The notes: generated by a model not told the origin, from the letters alone. 64,000 nt of DNA from Paenibacillus sp. 1781tsa1 (GCF_024159265.1 NZ_JAMYWY010000001.1:7006001-7070000); one strand, 5' to 3'. Positions 44,867 through 53,494 are shown, numbered from the stretch's first letter. Made by a program: numbers and translations.

Positions 44867-45865
44867 TCAGCTTTGGTCAGGGAAATGAAAGTGCTGGTAA
44901 CAGGTACACCGTACAAAGTGACCTGGTGCAATTTCATGCATCTGCGGGTTCTCTTCATGAGCCGATTCACTAATCCATGGAATTCGGGCTTTGAATCTGC
45001 ACCCTTTGCGAGGAAGATTTTTGAGTGATGGTACGATGCCTTGGATGACATGCAATTTGGATCTTTCTTCAGACAGGGTTGGAATAGAGTTCAACAATGA
45101 GCGGGTATATGGATGCTTCGCATCGTTCATCAATGTGAAGATATCTGCGATTTCAACAATTTCGCCTGCGTACATTACGGCAACGCGATCAGCCATCTCA
45201 GCCACAACACCCAAATCATGTGTAATCAGAATAATGCCTGCGTTAATTTCATTCTTCAGATCACGGATCAGCTCCAGTATCTGTAGTTGAATCGTAACGT
45301 CAAGCGCCGTCGTTGGTTCATCGGCTATGAGTAGTTCCGGTTTGTTGGCAATCGCAATGGCGATGACAATTCTCTGTCTCATACCACCAGATAATTCGTG
45401 GGGATACTGCTTGTATATTTGTTCGGGACGTGGAATCCCTACCTGATTCAATAAGTGAATAACCTTTTCTCTCTTCTCTCTGGAAGACAGCTTAGACTGA
45501 TGAAGTGTAAGGATCTCTTCAATCTGTTCACCAATAATCATTAGAGGATTTAACGCAGACAATGGATCCTGAAAAATCATACCCATTTCTTTGCCGCGTA
45601 GCTTGTTCAACTTGCTTGGGGAGATGTTGGCAATATCTTGTCCTTTATAGAGAATCTGGCCTTCGATTTTTGCTTTGTTATGCAAACCCATAAGAGAGAA
45701 TGCAAAAGCGCTTTTACCTGACCCGGATTCACCTACAATCGCCAATACTTCATTTTTCTTCACCTTAAGGTTAACGTGATCCACTGCTGCATAATAGTCA
45801 TCTTCAATTCTGAATGATGTTGTTAGATTTCTGACTTCCAATAGCTCTGTATTCAAATCAATCAC
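44867..45865 (-). CDS. Peptide ABC transporter ATP-binding protein, OppD type
   Basis: About 332 residues from the GTG at 45865; a TTG at 45856 preceded by AGGGTGA is an alternative. The frame is open to 45964 but that extension lacks homologous character. Walker A GESGSGKSAFA, Q-loop DPLSALNPL, signature LSGGMRQRIVIAIA, Walker B LLIADEPTTALD, H-loop ITHDLG. A Cys-rich C-terminus (KGCRFKARIPWI, HFVRCTCYQ) matches the oligopeptide transporter C-terminal domain, which carries an Fe-S cluster in some members. First gene of the D-F-B-C-A operon. Confidence 0.94.
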   Translation of the reverse strand: MIDLNTELLEVRNLTTSFRIEDDYYAAVDHVNLKVKKNEVLAIVGESGSGKSAFAFSLMGLHNKAKIEGQILYKGQDIANISPSKLNKLRGKEMGMIFQDPLSALNPLMIIGEQIEEILTLHQSKLSSREKREKVIHLLNQVGIPRPEQIYKQYPHELSGGMRQRIVIAIAIANKPELLIADEPTTALDVTIQLQILELIRDLKNEINAGIILITHDLGVVAEMADRVAVMYAGEIVEIADIFTLMNDAKHPYTRSLLNSIPTLSEERSKLHVIQGIVPSLKNLPRKGCRFKARIPWISESAHEENPQMHEIAPGHFVRCTCYQHFHFPDQS

Positions 45866-46583
45866 CCTAACCCCATAATTTCCGTAGATTGTATTCGTGT
45901 GTAGAGGAATGCATCCACTGTATATTTCCAAGTTCTTGAAGATAACGAACAATAGCTTATACAAAATACCAAATCATTAGGAGAAACTAGTTTAAGAGAC
46001 TTATATTTAGACCATTGGTCAATTAATGTTGATAATTCCTAGTGGAATTATACAGCAAAATAATTAATGTAATCATACGTGTAATTTTAGCTAACGTCAA
46101 TGCTTATTTTGAGATTTTTGGTATAAATGTTTTTTATACCACAGATTTGGATATTAGTAATATTATAAAGGCATATAGCAAGGGTTTGGGGAGGTATTTT
46201 CATGTTTTTAGATGTGAGGTGCACATAGGCAATTGGTCAATTTAACATATACATAACATAGTAGTTACATGAGTTGTATGTTTATCTTTTGATTTGAGTA
46301 GATATTCTTAAATTAGCGTGAGGTAAATGTTATATTTAAAGTGTTGATTATATCTCGAACTATAGTTGAAATTTATTCATTTGGAGCCACCATGCTTATA
46401 TTTGAAATAATATGTGCGATCAAAGTAAAAAATCTAGTTATTCTAGTATAGTTTTATTTATTTGCTAATGTAAAGACCAAATTGTCATCTTTTATCATTT
46501 ATTTTACAAAAGAAAGAAAAAAGCCCTGCATAATGCAGAGCTTATCTAATATTTATTCATTTAATTGTATATATACAATGACT
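45866..46583. other. Gap upstream of the opp operon, very A+T-rich
   Basis: 718 bp, the most A+T-rich stretch in the window, presumably holding the opp promoter and the terminator of the M15 gene (46519-46542). An 11-bp direct repeat ATTGGTCAATT occurs at 46014-46024 and 46232-46242. A short open frame at 46042-46245 lacks a ribosome site and is not called. Confidence 0.55.
46519..46542 (-). terminator. Terminator of the M15 peptidase gene
   Basis: Stem AGCTCTGCAT/ATGCAGGGCT (one G-T pair) and a TTTTTTC tail on the minus strand. Confidence 0.85.
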
Positions 46584-47183
46584 TTATGGAGATTCAGGAG
46601 GTCTTTTACCACGTTTTAACTCATTAATATTTAGGCCAAAATCCATCTGTAAATGGGGATAGTCCGGAAAGTTAGCCCAGTCTCCACCCCAAGTAAAACC
46701 TAACTCTTTGGCGAGATCCACAACTTCCATCCAGTCTGCCTTGCCATTCCCGTTATCATCACGTTCCATATCCCACACCACATTCCCCTCAGGCGTCCTC
46801 AGTGCAAAATCAATAGCTAATCCATAGTTATGATATGACTCTCCACCACGCGCATTCGTAACGATATTGCCTGCACTTGAGCGTCCTTGGTTAAATAGTG
46901 CGTCTTGCTCCTCGGAACTACGGTAGCCGTGGGTGATAATAATCTCTATTCCACGTCTCGCTGCCTTACGTACCAATAATTTCTCATTCTCTGCTACCAC
47001 AGGATGCAGGCCGGTGATCGGCAGAGCTTCTTGGATTGTTGTCCCCGGCCACATGTTATCCATTTCACCTTTTTGTTGTAACCATACATATATAATGGAA
47101 AGTAAAAGAGTAGCTATAATCCAGGTTTTCAGACTTCTCTTTTTTCTCTGTTTGCCTTTACGTTTTGATGTATTCATATCCAC
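46584..47183 (-). CDS. M15-family peptidoglycan peptidase (CwlK-like)
   Basis: 199 residues. Basic N-terminus, a membrane anchor or signal (TWIIATLLLSIIYVWL), then an M15 peptidase domain. Zinc ligands appear in SYHNYGLAIDF (His and Asp) and DYPHLQM (His); ITHGYRSSEEQDALFNQGRS is the usual substrate-pocket segment. Related enzymes (CwlK, phage T5-type endolysins) cut the L-Ala-D-Glu bond of peptidoglycan. It is probably a membrane-tethered wall hydrolase. Monocistronic. Confidence 0.9.
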   Translation of the reverse strand: MDMNTSKRKGKQRKKRSLKTWIIATLLLSIIYVWLQQKGEMDNMWPGTTIQEALPITGLHPVVAENEKLLVRKAARRGIEIIITHGYRSSEEQDALFNQGRSSAGNIVTNARGGESYHNYGLAIDFALRTPEGNVVWDMERDDNGNGKADWMEVVDLAKELGFTWGGDWANFPDYPHLQMDFGLNINELKRGKRPPESP

Positions 47184-47345
47184 TCCTGGTGATTATTCTG
47201 AAATAAACAGCTATTCCTGCTGCCTGAACCTTTTCAGTAGATTAGACTCTATTATAATCCATTTGAGACTTGAATGCTCATATCACCACAGTATTGGAGT
47301 CTCTGATTAGCTAGAGTGTACATGTTATTTCATTCTATACATACA

Positions 47346-47376
47346 AAAAAAGCAGCCGGCTATAAGCCGACTGCTT
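47346..47376 (-). terminator. Terminator of the rpsF-ssb-rpsR operon
   Basis: AGCAGTCGGC/GCCGGCTGCT stem with a TTATA loop, then TTTTTTT on the minus strand. Confidence 0.9.
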
Positions 47377-47397
47377 CGTATGCAAGCTGAGTAAAAA

Positions 47398-47670
47398 CTA
47401 CTCAGTTGTGTATGGCAATAATGCGATTTGACGGGAGCGTTTGATTGCAATCGTCAGCATGCGTTGATATTTAGCGCTAGTACCTGTTACACGGCGTGGC
47501 AAAATTTTTCCACGTTCGCTGATAAATTTACGAAGCAAGTCCGTATCTTTATAATCGATGTGAGTAATTTTGTTAGCTGTGAAGAAGCACACTTTACGAC
47601 GTTTATTACGGCCGCCACGACGTGCCGGTCTTTTATCGTTGTCTCCGCCTTCTCTTTGCTTGAAGCCCAT
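47398..47670 (-). CDS. rpsR: 30S ribosomal protein S18
   Basis: 90 residues. Lys/Arg-rich N-terminus with RRKVCFF, then the S18 core DYKDTDLLRKFISERGKILPRRVTGTSAKYQR. It binds S6 in the 30S platform. Last gene of the rpsF-ssb-rpsR operon, 56 bp after ssb. Confidence 0.98.
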   Translation of the reverse strand: MGFKQREGGDNDKRPARRGGRNKRRKVCFFTANKITHIDYKDTDLLRKFISERGKILPRRVTGTSAKYQRMLTIAIKRSRQIALLPYTTE

Positions 47671-47726
47671 GCTTTTCAGTCCTTTCCTATCATGTAACCC
47701 ATATCTCCGAAGAGTATCAGCTCATG

Positions 47727-48212
47727 TTAAAATGGCAAATCATCATCCGATATATCAATCGGTTTTCCGTCATCGGAAAAAGGATCCTGATTGTTGCTAC
47801 GCGAATTATTGTTATTGTTCGCGCGTCCGCCGCCTCCATAAGAAGGCTCTTCACGCATTGGTTGCCCACCGCCGCCACCGCTATTATCACGGTTAGCTGA
47901 CTCCAAGAAACGGACATTATCGGCAATAACTTCGGTCACGTATACACGTTTTCCTTCGTTATTCTCGTAGTTCCGTACTTGAATGCGTCCTTCGACTGCA
48001 GCCAGGCGTCCTTTGCGCAAATAGTTTGCACAGGTCTCGGCAAGCTGTCTCCAGGTTACGACCGGAATGAAATCGGCTTCCTTTTCTCCCCCTTGGCTTG
48101 TAAACGGTCTGTCCACTGCCAAAGTAAATTGCGTAACTGCCACTCCTGCTGGAGTGTAACGCAACTCAGGATCCCGGGTTAACCGGCCGATCAGAATGAC
48201 ACGGTTCAACAA
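47727..48212 (-). CDS. ssb: Single-stranded DNA-binding protein
   Basis: 161 residues. OB-fold core MLNRVILIGRLTRDPELRYTP, then the IPVVTWRQLAETCANYLRKG segment, a Gly/Asn/Arg-rich disordered tail, and the acidic C-terminal tip SDDDLPF that recruits DNA-repair and replication partners. Located between rpsF and rpsR as in B. subtilis. Confidence 0.98.
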   Translation of the reverse strand: MLNRVILIGRLTRDPELRYTPAGVAVTQFTLAVDRPFTSQGGEKEADFIPVVTWRQLAETCANYLRKGRLAAVEGRIQVRNYENNEGKRVYVTEVIADNVRFLESANRDNSGGGGGQPMREEPSYGGGGRANNNNNSRSNNQDPFSDDGKPIDISDDDLPF

Positions 48213-48260
48213 TGTAATCCCCTCCTTCAGAGCGTATTGGTGCGTTAATCACGAGTTGTC

Positions 48261-48554
48261 TTAAGCAGACTTAACGTCGTTCGTAATGAGATAACGAATT
48301 ACTTCGTCAGAAATCTTCATGAGACGCTCAAGTTCAGTTACAACTGCTGGTTCAGCAGTGAAATGTACCAGAACATAAAAACCATCACGGAATTTCTTGA
48401 TCTCATACGCAAGACGGCGTTTACCCATAACGTCGTGAGCTGTAACTTCACCACCGCCGTTGGAGATGATGCCTTGGAATTTATCGACTGTAGCTTGAAC
48501 AACTTCTTGCTCAATGTCAGGACGAATAATGTACATCACTTCATATTTGCGCAT
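48261..48554 (-). CDS. rpsF: 30S ribosomal protein S6
   Basis: 97 residues from the ATG at 48554, which has AAGGAGG just upstream; 20 open codons further upstream are leader DNA. MRKYEVMYIIRPDIEQE and the KRRLAYEIKKFRDGFYVLVHF segment are typical S6. First gene of the operon. Confidence 0.98.
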   Translation of the reverse strand: MRKYEVMYIIRPDIEQEVVQATVDKFQGIISNGGGEVTAHDVMGKRRLAYEIKKFRDGFYVLVHFTAEPAVVTELERLMKISDEVIRYLITNDVKSA

Positions 48555-48576
48555 AATTTTCACCTCCTTATGGACT

Positions 48577-48652
48577 CTGGCCCTCAATCCAGGTTGAGAG
48601 CAAGGAACGAGCACAAACTCGAACTATATTAATATAACAAATACCGAGTCAA
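48577..48652 (-). promoter_or_regulatory. rpsF promoter and leader hairpin
   Basis: TTGACT (48647-48652), a 16-bp spacer, and AATATA (48625-48630) on the minus strand. The leader can form a CTCTCAA/TTGAGGG hairpin (about 48577-48597), in the position where S6:S18 feedback hairpins occur in other bacteria. The promoter is reasonable; the feedback element is only suggested. Confidence 0.5.
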
Positions 48653-48756
48653 AGTGCAAGCAAACGTTCCCTGTTCATATTGGCACATGATCAGCCCTGC
48701 TATGGAGCACACTACAGAAGCAACAAAGTAACATAATCTGCAGAGGAGGTTTTATC

Positions 48757-48951
48757 ATGGGTGAAAAAACCGAGTTTGAACCAGGAGACAAAGCACCAAA
48801 CGATGGAGAGTACACGGAAGTCGGGGAAAAAAGCTTTGTTACGGAGATTCAGAACCCGAAGCGTGTAACACTGCAAAAAGGTGAAGCTTTTCCCGAAACA
48901 AGCAATCATAATCGTAAGTGGAAGAAGCTGACCAAAGCCCGCGTTCATTGA
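48757..48951 (+). CDS. yjzC: YjzC-family small protein
   Basis: 64 residues; ATG with GAGGAGG 9 bp upstream. MGEKTEFEPGDKAPNDGEYTEVGE and the FPETSNHNRKWKK ending match the YjzC family, small soluble proteins of Bacilli with no known function. It faces away from the rpsF operon. Confidence 0.85.
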   Translation: MGEKTEFEPGDKAPNDGEYTEVGEKSFVTEIQNPKRVTLQKGEAFPETSNHNRKWKKLTKARVH

Positions 48952-49009
48952 CCGCAATACTTTTTTACGATCCAATGTATATAAAACAGAATAAAGCACA
49001 TAATACATT

Positions 49010-49240
49010 TAGGCGGTGCACGAGAGAGGTGTGGTTCCGTTGGACAACGAAGCCGATCATTCGCTGTTGGAGATTCATCACGTAATTTAAGAAGCAAGTG
49101 GTTATGTGTTGTAAGGCCCTTCGTCTGAAGCACGAGTATTGCTACGTGCAGTACACCAAGTTTCTGATTGTTACGACCGATTGTTTCCTAACAAACAAAT
49201 GCACCGCCGGATAAAGAGCCCTTCGGGGCTCTTTATTTTT
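49010..49240 (+). ncRNA. Candidate structured non-coding RNA with terminator
   Basis: A closing helix GGCGGTGC (49012-49019) and GCACCGCC (49201-49208) brackets about 180 nt, and a strong terminator (AAAGAGCCC/GGGCTCTTT) follows at once. Inside, several hairpins can be drawn: GGTTCCGTTG with CAACGAAGCC, CACGTAAT with GTTATGTG, CTTC/GAAG, GCACG/CGTGC, and a TTGTAA/TTACGA helix that encloses the last two. No gene follows on the same strand, so this looks like a stand-alone RNA. It is not tmRNA, RNase P or SRP RNA by sequence; a 6S-type or other regulatory RNA is possible. Confidence 0.5.
49213..49240 (+). terminator. Terminator of the candidate RNA
   Basis: Perfect 9-bp stem AAAGAGCCC/GGGCTCTTT with a TTCG tetraloop, then ATTTTTCG. 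Confidence 0.9.
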
Positions 49241-49312
49241 CGTTTTAGTGTTAAATGATTTATCTGATATTCATACGTGTTCAATACATACGTATTCGAT
49301 ATAACATTATAC

Positions 49313-49340
49313 AAAAAAGACTTTCCTGATGGAAAGTCTT
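49313..49340 (-). terminator. Terminator of tRNA-Ser
   Basis: Perfect 10-bp stem AAGACTTTCC/GGAAAGTCTT with a 4-nt loop and TTTTTTG tail on the minus strand. Confidence 0.88.
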
Positions 49341-49393
49341 CTTATCGATCTTTTTATTAAACTCAATGTGCATTGAGTAAATTACAATTGAAA

Positions 49394-49484
49394 TGGCGGA
49401 AAGGGTGGGATTCGAACCCACGCACGCTGTGACACGCCTAACTGATTTCGAGTCAGCCCCCTTGGGCCTCTTGGGTACCTTTCC
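49394..49484 (-). tRNA. tRNA-Ser(CGA)
   Basis: 91 nt including an encoded CCA. Acceptor stem GGAAAGG/CCTTTCC with discriminator G; anticodon arm CTGACT-CGA-AATCAG with anticodon CGA (reads TCG); a long variable arm typical of class II serine tRNAs; T arm GTGGG-TTCGAAT-CCCAC. Its terminator lies 54 bp downstream. Confidence 0.96.
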
Positions 49485-49587
49485 GCAGCAATATTGATTA
49501 TAGCATGATCATTTAAAGAACGCAAGACTCATACGGAGCCTGCATGTAAACGTTATTACACGTGCTATTTACCGAATAATCACGAAA

Positions 49588-49815
49588 TCATAATTCAGTT
49601 GAATCCTCGGCTGAACGCAATACTTTCTTCATGTTTTTCTCAAATTTTGCTCTTGGAATCAATACGCTATGTTTGCATCCGACACACTTGATCCGAATAT
49701 CCATACCCATTCGAATGATCTCCATTTCATTACTGCCACAGGGATGCTGCTTCTTCATCTGCACAATATCCCCAAGCTGGAAAGTTTTACGCTCCACCTG
49801 TGCCATCCCCCTCAT
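49588..49815 (-). CDS. yyzM: DUF951 small protein YyzM
   Basis: 75 residues. The QLGDIVQMKKQHPCGSNEMEII segment and KCVGCKHSVLIPRAKFEK define DUF951; one Cys in each suggests metal or redox binding. Its start overlaps the 3' end of the mscS-type gene by 29 bp, so translation is coupled. In B. subtilis yyzM precedes ychF, but ychF is not found here. Confidence 0.92.
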   Translation of the reverse strand: MRGMAQVERKTFQLGDIVQMKKQHPCGSNEMEIIRMGMDIRIKCVGCKHSVLIPRAKFEKNMKKVLRSAEDSTEL

Positions 49816-50725
49816 CTTTCTCCAAAGCTACGGCCTGTTCCAATGCTGCTTGATGACTCATCTCATGATACTCCAGCGTTTTTTTCACATCGCCCTGAAT
49901 CTGACGTTCCACAGAAGCACGAGAGTTAGGCATACATTCAGCCACAATTCGCACCACATATTCTGATGTAGACATCGACTGTATACCGAGCACATCCGGC
50001 ACCTTCACAATATTTAGGTCACGCTCTTCAATCCCGACCAATGACTTCTTCACGAGATGTACAGACTCATCAAGGCTCAAGTCCGCCTTCATTGGAATAT
50101 CCACTACAGCTAACGAATTCGACATGGAGTAGTTCGTTACACTTGCAATCGCCCCGTTTGGGATAATGTGTACCTCACCTTGCCAGCTGACCAGTTTGGT
50201 TGTTCTGAGTCCGATCACCTCAACCGTTCCCTTGTAGGTTCCCGTCTGAATAACATCCCCTACAGCGAATTGGTCCTCCAATATAATGAAGAAACCCGTA
50301 ATAACATCCTTGACCAGCCCCTGTGCACCAAAACCAATCGCAAGCCCAAGCACACCGGCACTCGCGAGTAACGGCCCAACCTGGATGTTGATCTCAGATA
50401 ACAGTAGCAGAATCATAATGAAATTACATGTTATGGAGGTCGCATTTTTCAACAGTTCCCCTACGGTTACGAATCTGCGCGGATTCACGCGAATCTTGCC
50501 TTCCTGCTTGCGTTCCATGGAACGATCTATAATGCGATATACCACCTTAATGACAATACGGGTGATGATAAAAATAATAATGATCCGGATTGAGCTGAAC
50601 ATAATGTTAAGCCACATATCGGGATCTGCAATTCTGTTCCAGACTTTATCCGTCCAACGAAGTGCTTCATTTAAAGCACCAGTGGCGCCACTACTGTCTG
50701 CTTGAGCAAATTGAAATGGCAACAT
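49787..50725 (-). CDS. Small-conductance mechanosensitive channel, MscS family
   Basis: 312 residues. Three or so membrane helices; the pore helix GPLLASAGVLGLAIGFGAQGLVKDVITGFFIILEDQFAVGDVI is the MscS signature, followed by the beta domain (GEVHIIPNGAIASVTNYS). Opens under membrane tension to release osmolytes. Conserved Bacillales neighbour of yyaC and yyzM. Confidence 0.95.
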   Translation of the reverse strand: MLPFQFAQADSSGATGALNEALRWTDKVWNRIADPDMWLNIMFSSIRIIIIFIITRIVIKVVYRIIDRSMERKQEGKIRVNPRRFVTVGELLKNATSITCNFIMILLLLSEINIQVGPLLASAGVLGLAIGFGAQGLVKDVITGFFIILEDQFAVGDVIQTGTYKGTVEVIGLRTTKLVSWQGEVHIIPNGAIASVTNYSMSNSLAVVDIPMKADLSLDESVHLVKKSLVGIEERDLNIVKVPDVLGIQSMSTSEYVVRIVAECMPNSRASVERQIQGDVKKTLEYHEMSHQAALEQAVALEKDEGDGTGGA

Positions 50726-50739
50726 TCGTCATGCCTCCT

Positions 50740-51003
50740 CTACATCGGTATGTTATCATAGCTGTCTTCTGTTTTGAAATAGAGGCCTCGGATCTCTACG
50801 AACTCGTTACGAATGATCTTTTGCACTCGCTCCAGATCCTCTTTTGGAAACTGGATACATAGCGCACAACCTGCTGTAATTTCTTTTGGCGTAGGGAACA
50901 AGTCGATTTCTATTTCAGCAAACTCCAGCAGCATTTCAGCACGCAGTGCCTGCTGGGTTGAATCAAATGCAATCAGCATCCAATCGTTAATCCATTCGTC
51001 CAT
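50740..51003 (-). CDS. DUF3343 small protein, putative Se/S carrier-like
   Basis: 87 residues. WMLIAFDSTQQALRAEMLLEF, LFPTPKEITAGCALCIQFPKEDLERVQKII match DUF3343, with a CxxC-like CALC turn. In some firmicutes these proteins are encoded next to a class V cysteine desulfurase; here such a gene lies 1.3 kb away. A sulfur or selenium carrier role is suggested by that association only. It precedes the MscS gene by 14 bp. Confidence 0.85.
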   Translation of the reverse strand: MDEWINDWMLIAFDSTQQALRAEMLLEFAEIEIDLFPTPKEITAGCALCIQFPKEDLERVQKIIRNEFVEIRGLYFKTEDSYDNIPM

Positions 51004-51057
51004 GTCCGGCTCCTTTCGCCATACGTTTAACCTTTGAAAAAAGCTTGTCCTCGTGAA

Positions 51058-51084
51058 GTATAAAACGCTCTACCTTTCCATATA
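51058..51084 (+). promoter_or_regulatory. Possible sporulation sigma promoter for yyaC
   Basis: GTATA (51058-51062), a 16-bp gap, then CATATA (51079-51084), loosely like a sigma-G or sigma-F promoter, 36 bp upstream of the ATG. Weak match. Confidence 0.3.
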
Positions 51085-51119
51085 CTGTTACTACTATTCC
51101 AAGGGAAAGGATAGATCCT

Positions 51120-51725
51120 ATGAATCCTACTTCGCGTTCCTTTTCATCACAAGACATGACCAGTTTGAAAATCCCCCATACCGATCCAGGCATTCACTCC
51201 GCCATTACCCATCGGTTAATGTTCCATCTCTATAAAGCCCATTCTCTGCAAAATGTAGTGATCGTCTGCATCGGCACTGATCGCTCAACAGGCGACTGCC
51301 TTGGTCCTCTGGTCGGATCAGCCCTTTCCAAGTGGGACAGCCCTTTATTCCATCTCTATGGTACCTTAGATGAACCAGTCCATGCGATGAACCTGCAGGA
51401 TACACTTCACAATATACAGAAAACACACCATAACCCATATGTGATTGGCATTGATGCCTGTCTAGGACAATCATCCAGTGTAGGATGCATTCAAGTCGTC
51501 AATGGCCCACTCAAACCGGGTGCGGGAGTAAATAAAGAATTACCGCCGGTCGGCGATATCCATCTGACAGGTATCGTTAACGTCGGCGGCTTTATGGAAT
51601 ACTTTGTTCTACAGAACACGCGGCTCAGTCTCGTTATGCGCATGTCCGAGATTATATCCAGCAGTTTGTACTCGGCCATCCGGGAATGGCATACACGTTC
51701 TACTCTGCTTGCTGTGCCAGAGTAA
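51120..51725 (+). CDS. yyaC: Spore-protease YyaC homologue
   Basis: 201 residues; ATG with AAGGGAAAGG upstream. VIVCIGTDRSTGDCLGPLVGSAL, LYGTLDEPVHAMNL and VIGIDACLGQSSSVG are typical of the YyaC family, structurally related to the Gpr spore protease and hydrogenase-maturation peptidases. Present in endospore formers next to parB. The only plus-strand gene in this neighbourhood; its last 26 bp overlap the convergent DUF4446 gene. Confidence 0.93.
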   Translation: MNPTSRSFSSQDMTSLKIPHTDPGIHSAITHRLMFHLYKAHSLQNVVIVCIGTDRSTGDCLGPLVGSALSKWDSPLFHLYGTLDEPVHAMNLQDTLHNIQKTHHNPYVIGIDACLGQSSSVGCIQVVNGPLKPGAGVNKELPPVGDIHLTGIVNVGGFMEYFVLQNTRLSLVMRMSEIISSSLYSAIREWHTRSTLLAVPE

Positions 51726-52200
51726 TAGCTTCCTTTTCCTCTGGGGACAGAGTATACGCGGACTCTCCCCCTTTAAGAGGTTTTGCATATACATAAGAAC
51801 CGTCACGGTTATATATCCCCGTAAGAATCATGCCATCCTGGCTGTCGTTAATCATAGCCATGGAGAAGCTCAGATCACTGCCATGCTCTCCATAGGCATT
51901 GTATCTTTTCACGCCAACTTTGCCTTGAATGCGGGTCAACTTTTGCATGACAACTTGCAGCTGATTCGTTTGCAGTTTGTGTTCATCCTCAATGCTGTCC
52001 ATCTGAATTTTCAGATTAATCAGCAATGATTCCAGGTCCTCTACTCCACTGCCAGCCATCATGGCTTCATATTTACGTTTAAACTTTCGTAACTTTGCCC
52101 CTTGAGCAATACTCACAATCAGCAAAATCACCGTAAGTAATGCCATTCCGCCAATAATCCATAACAGCTGTTCCAGAATCAGCTCGTTTATTTCAGCCAT
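51700..52200 (-). CDS. DUF4446 membrane-anchored protein
   Basis: 166 residues. One N-terminal TM helix (LLWIIGGMALLTVILLIVSI), a coiled coil (LESLLINLKIQMDSIEDEHKLQTNQLQVVMQKL), and a small domain with RYNAYGEHGSDLSFSMAMINDSQDGMILTGIYNR, the DUF4446 signature. Function unknown. It sits among partition and spore genes, convergent with yyaC. Confidence 0.88.
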   Translation of the reverse strand: MAEINELILEQLLWIIGGMALLTVILLIVSIAQGAKLRKFKRKYEAMMAGSGVEDLESLLINLKIQMDSIEDEHKLQTNQLQVVMQKLTRIQGKVGVKRYNAYGEHGSDLSFSMAMINDSQDGMILTGIYNRDGSYVYAKPLKGGESAYTLSPEEKEAITLAQQAE

Positions 52201-52339
52201 GTAAGTGCAACTACCCCTCTATATTTTTGATCAGATTAACGTCTGTCTGTAATATTATCATTTATTATTAATCAACCCGAACTCCATAAGCTTAATCAAG
52301 CACTACTGTACCAAATGAGTTCGTCATTTCAACTATCAT

Positions 52340-53494
52340 CTAATCTGCCCGCGTCAATTCCAACACTGCCTTAACGAGTGCGTCCACATGTTCTCGAGTT
52401 GAATTATATCCCACACTTGCCCTTACTGCTCCGGTAGCGGTTGTACCAGCAGATTCATGTGCAAGCGGTGTGCAATGAAAGCCGGAGCGAACCGCAATCC
52501 CATAATTCCGATCTAATCGGAAGGCGAGTTGTGCTGAATCATACCCATCCACAGTAAAAGATACCAATCCAGTACGTGGCTGTCCAATCTCTGGACCAAG
52601 CATGCGAATACCCTTAATAGATGACAAGCCCTCCATCATAAGCTGGGTTAGTTCCCACTCATGTTGGTAGATGAACGCTGGTGTCAGATCAAGTACATAC
52701 TTCACACCCGCATTCAGCCCGGCGATCCCGACGGTATTCGGCGTCCCGGCCTCATACCGATCAGGACGCACCTTAGGTTGTTCTAGAGCTTCTGACTGAC
52801 TTCCTGTTCCCCCATGAAGTAAAGGCTCTATATCGAGCTCAGGAGCAATGTACAAGCCCCCTGTACCCTGAGGACCAAGCAGTCCTTTATGCCCTGGAAA
52901 AGCCAACATATCAATGCCCAATTGTTGTACATTCACAGGCATAACCCCCGCACTCTGAGCCGCATCTACCAACAAGATGGCCTGATGTTTACGACACAGA
53001 AGCGAAATTTCTCCGATAGGAAGAATACTGCCAAGGAGATTGGAACTATGTGTACATACCACCAATTTCGTATTTGAACGAAACATACGTTCCATTTGTA
53101 TCAGATCAATAGCTCCCGCAGCATTAACAGGTACATAATCAATCTCCACATTTCGTAATCTGCGCATGTACTCCAGTGGGCGTCTAACTGAGTTATGTTC
53201 AGCCATGGTGGCAATTACATGATCGCCTTCCTTGAGCGAACCTTGAATAGCCAGATTCAAGGCTTCTGTCGTATTTGATCCGAAGGCAATATCATTCGCA
53301 TTTTTGATACCAAAAATATCAGATATGGATTTTCTAGCCTCGAACAGTACACGACTTGCCTGAACAGCCATTCGGTGGCTTCCTCTGCCAGGATTAGCCC
53401 CTGCAATCTCCATTGCATTCAGCATCGCATCACCGACAGCAGGTGGTTTGGGCCAAGATGTTGCTGCATGATCCAGATAGATAATTCCCTCCAC
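52340..53494 (-). CDS. Class V aminotransferase, cysteine desulfurase family
   Basis: 384 residues from the GTG at 53494, chosen because a GAGGTGG site is 7 bp upstream and the protein then begins at the family start (VEGIIYLDHAATSWPKP). PLP-binding Lys in FPGHKGLLGPQGTGG, and the catalytic Cys in SGFHCTPLAHE, as in the TIGR01977-type group. It releases sulfur from cysteine for transfer to a carrier; the nearby DUF3343 protein is a candidate partner. It lies between parB and DUF4446 and is probably transcribed alone. Confidence 0.9.
   Translation of the reverse strand: MEGIIYLDHAATSWPKPPAVGDAMLNAMEIAGANPGRGSHRMAVQASRVLFEARKSISDIFGIKNANDIAFGSNTTEALNLAIQGSLKEGDHVIATMAEHNSVRRPLEYMRRLRNVEIDYVPVNAAGAIDLIQMERMFRSNTKLVVCTHSSNLLGSILPIGEISLLCRKHQAILLVDAAQSAGVMPVNVQQLGIDMLAFPGHKGLLGPQGTGGLYIAPELDIEPLLHGGTGSQSEALEQPKVRPDRYEAGTPNTVGIAGLNAGVKYVLDLTPAFIYQHEWELTQLMMEGLSSIKGIRMLGPEIGQPRTGLVSFTVDGYDSAQLAFRLDRNYGIAVRSGFHCTPLAHESAGTTATGAVRASVGYNSTREHVDALVKAVLELTRAD

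Noticed and set aside
46042..46245. 67-codon plus-strand open frame upstream of the opp operon
   Set aside because: Very A+T-rich, no ribosome site, no recognised motif; likely spurious.
49048..49098. 16-codon TTG-initiated reading frame within the candidate RNA
   Set aside because: No proper ribosome site spacing and it lies within paired regions of the RNA; too short to support.
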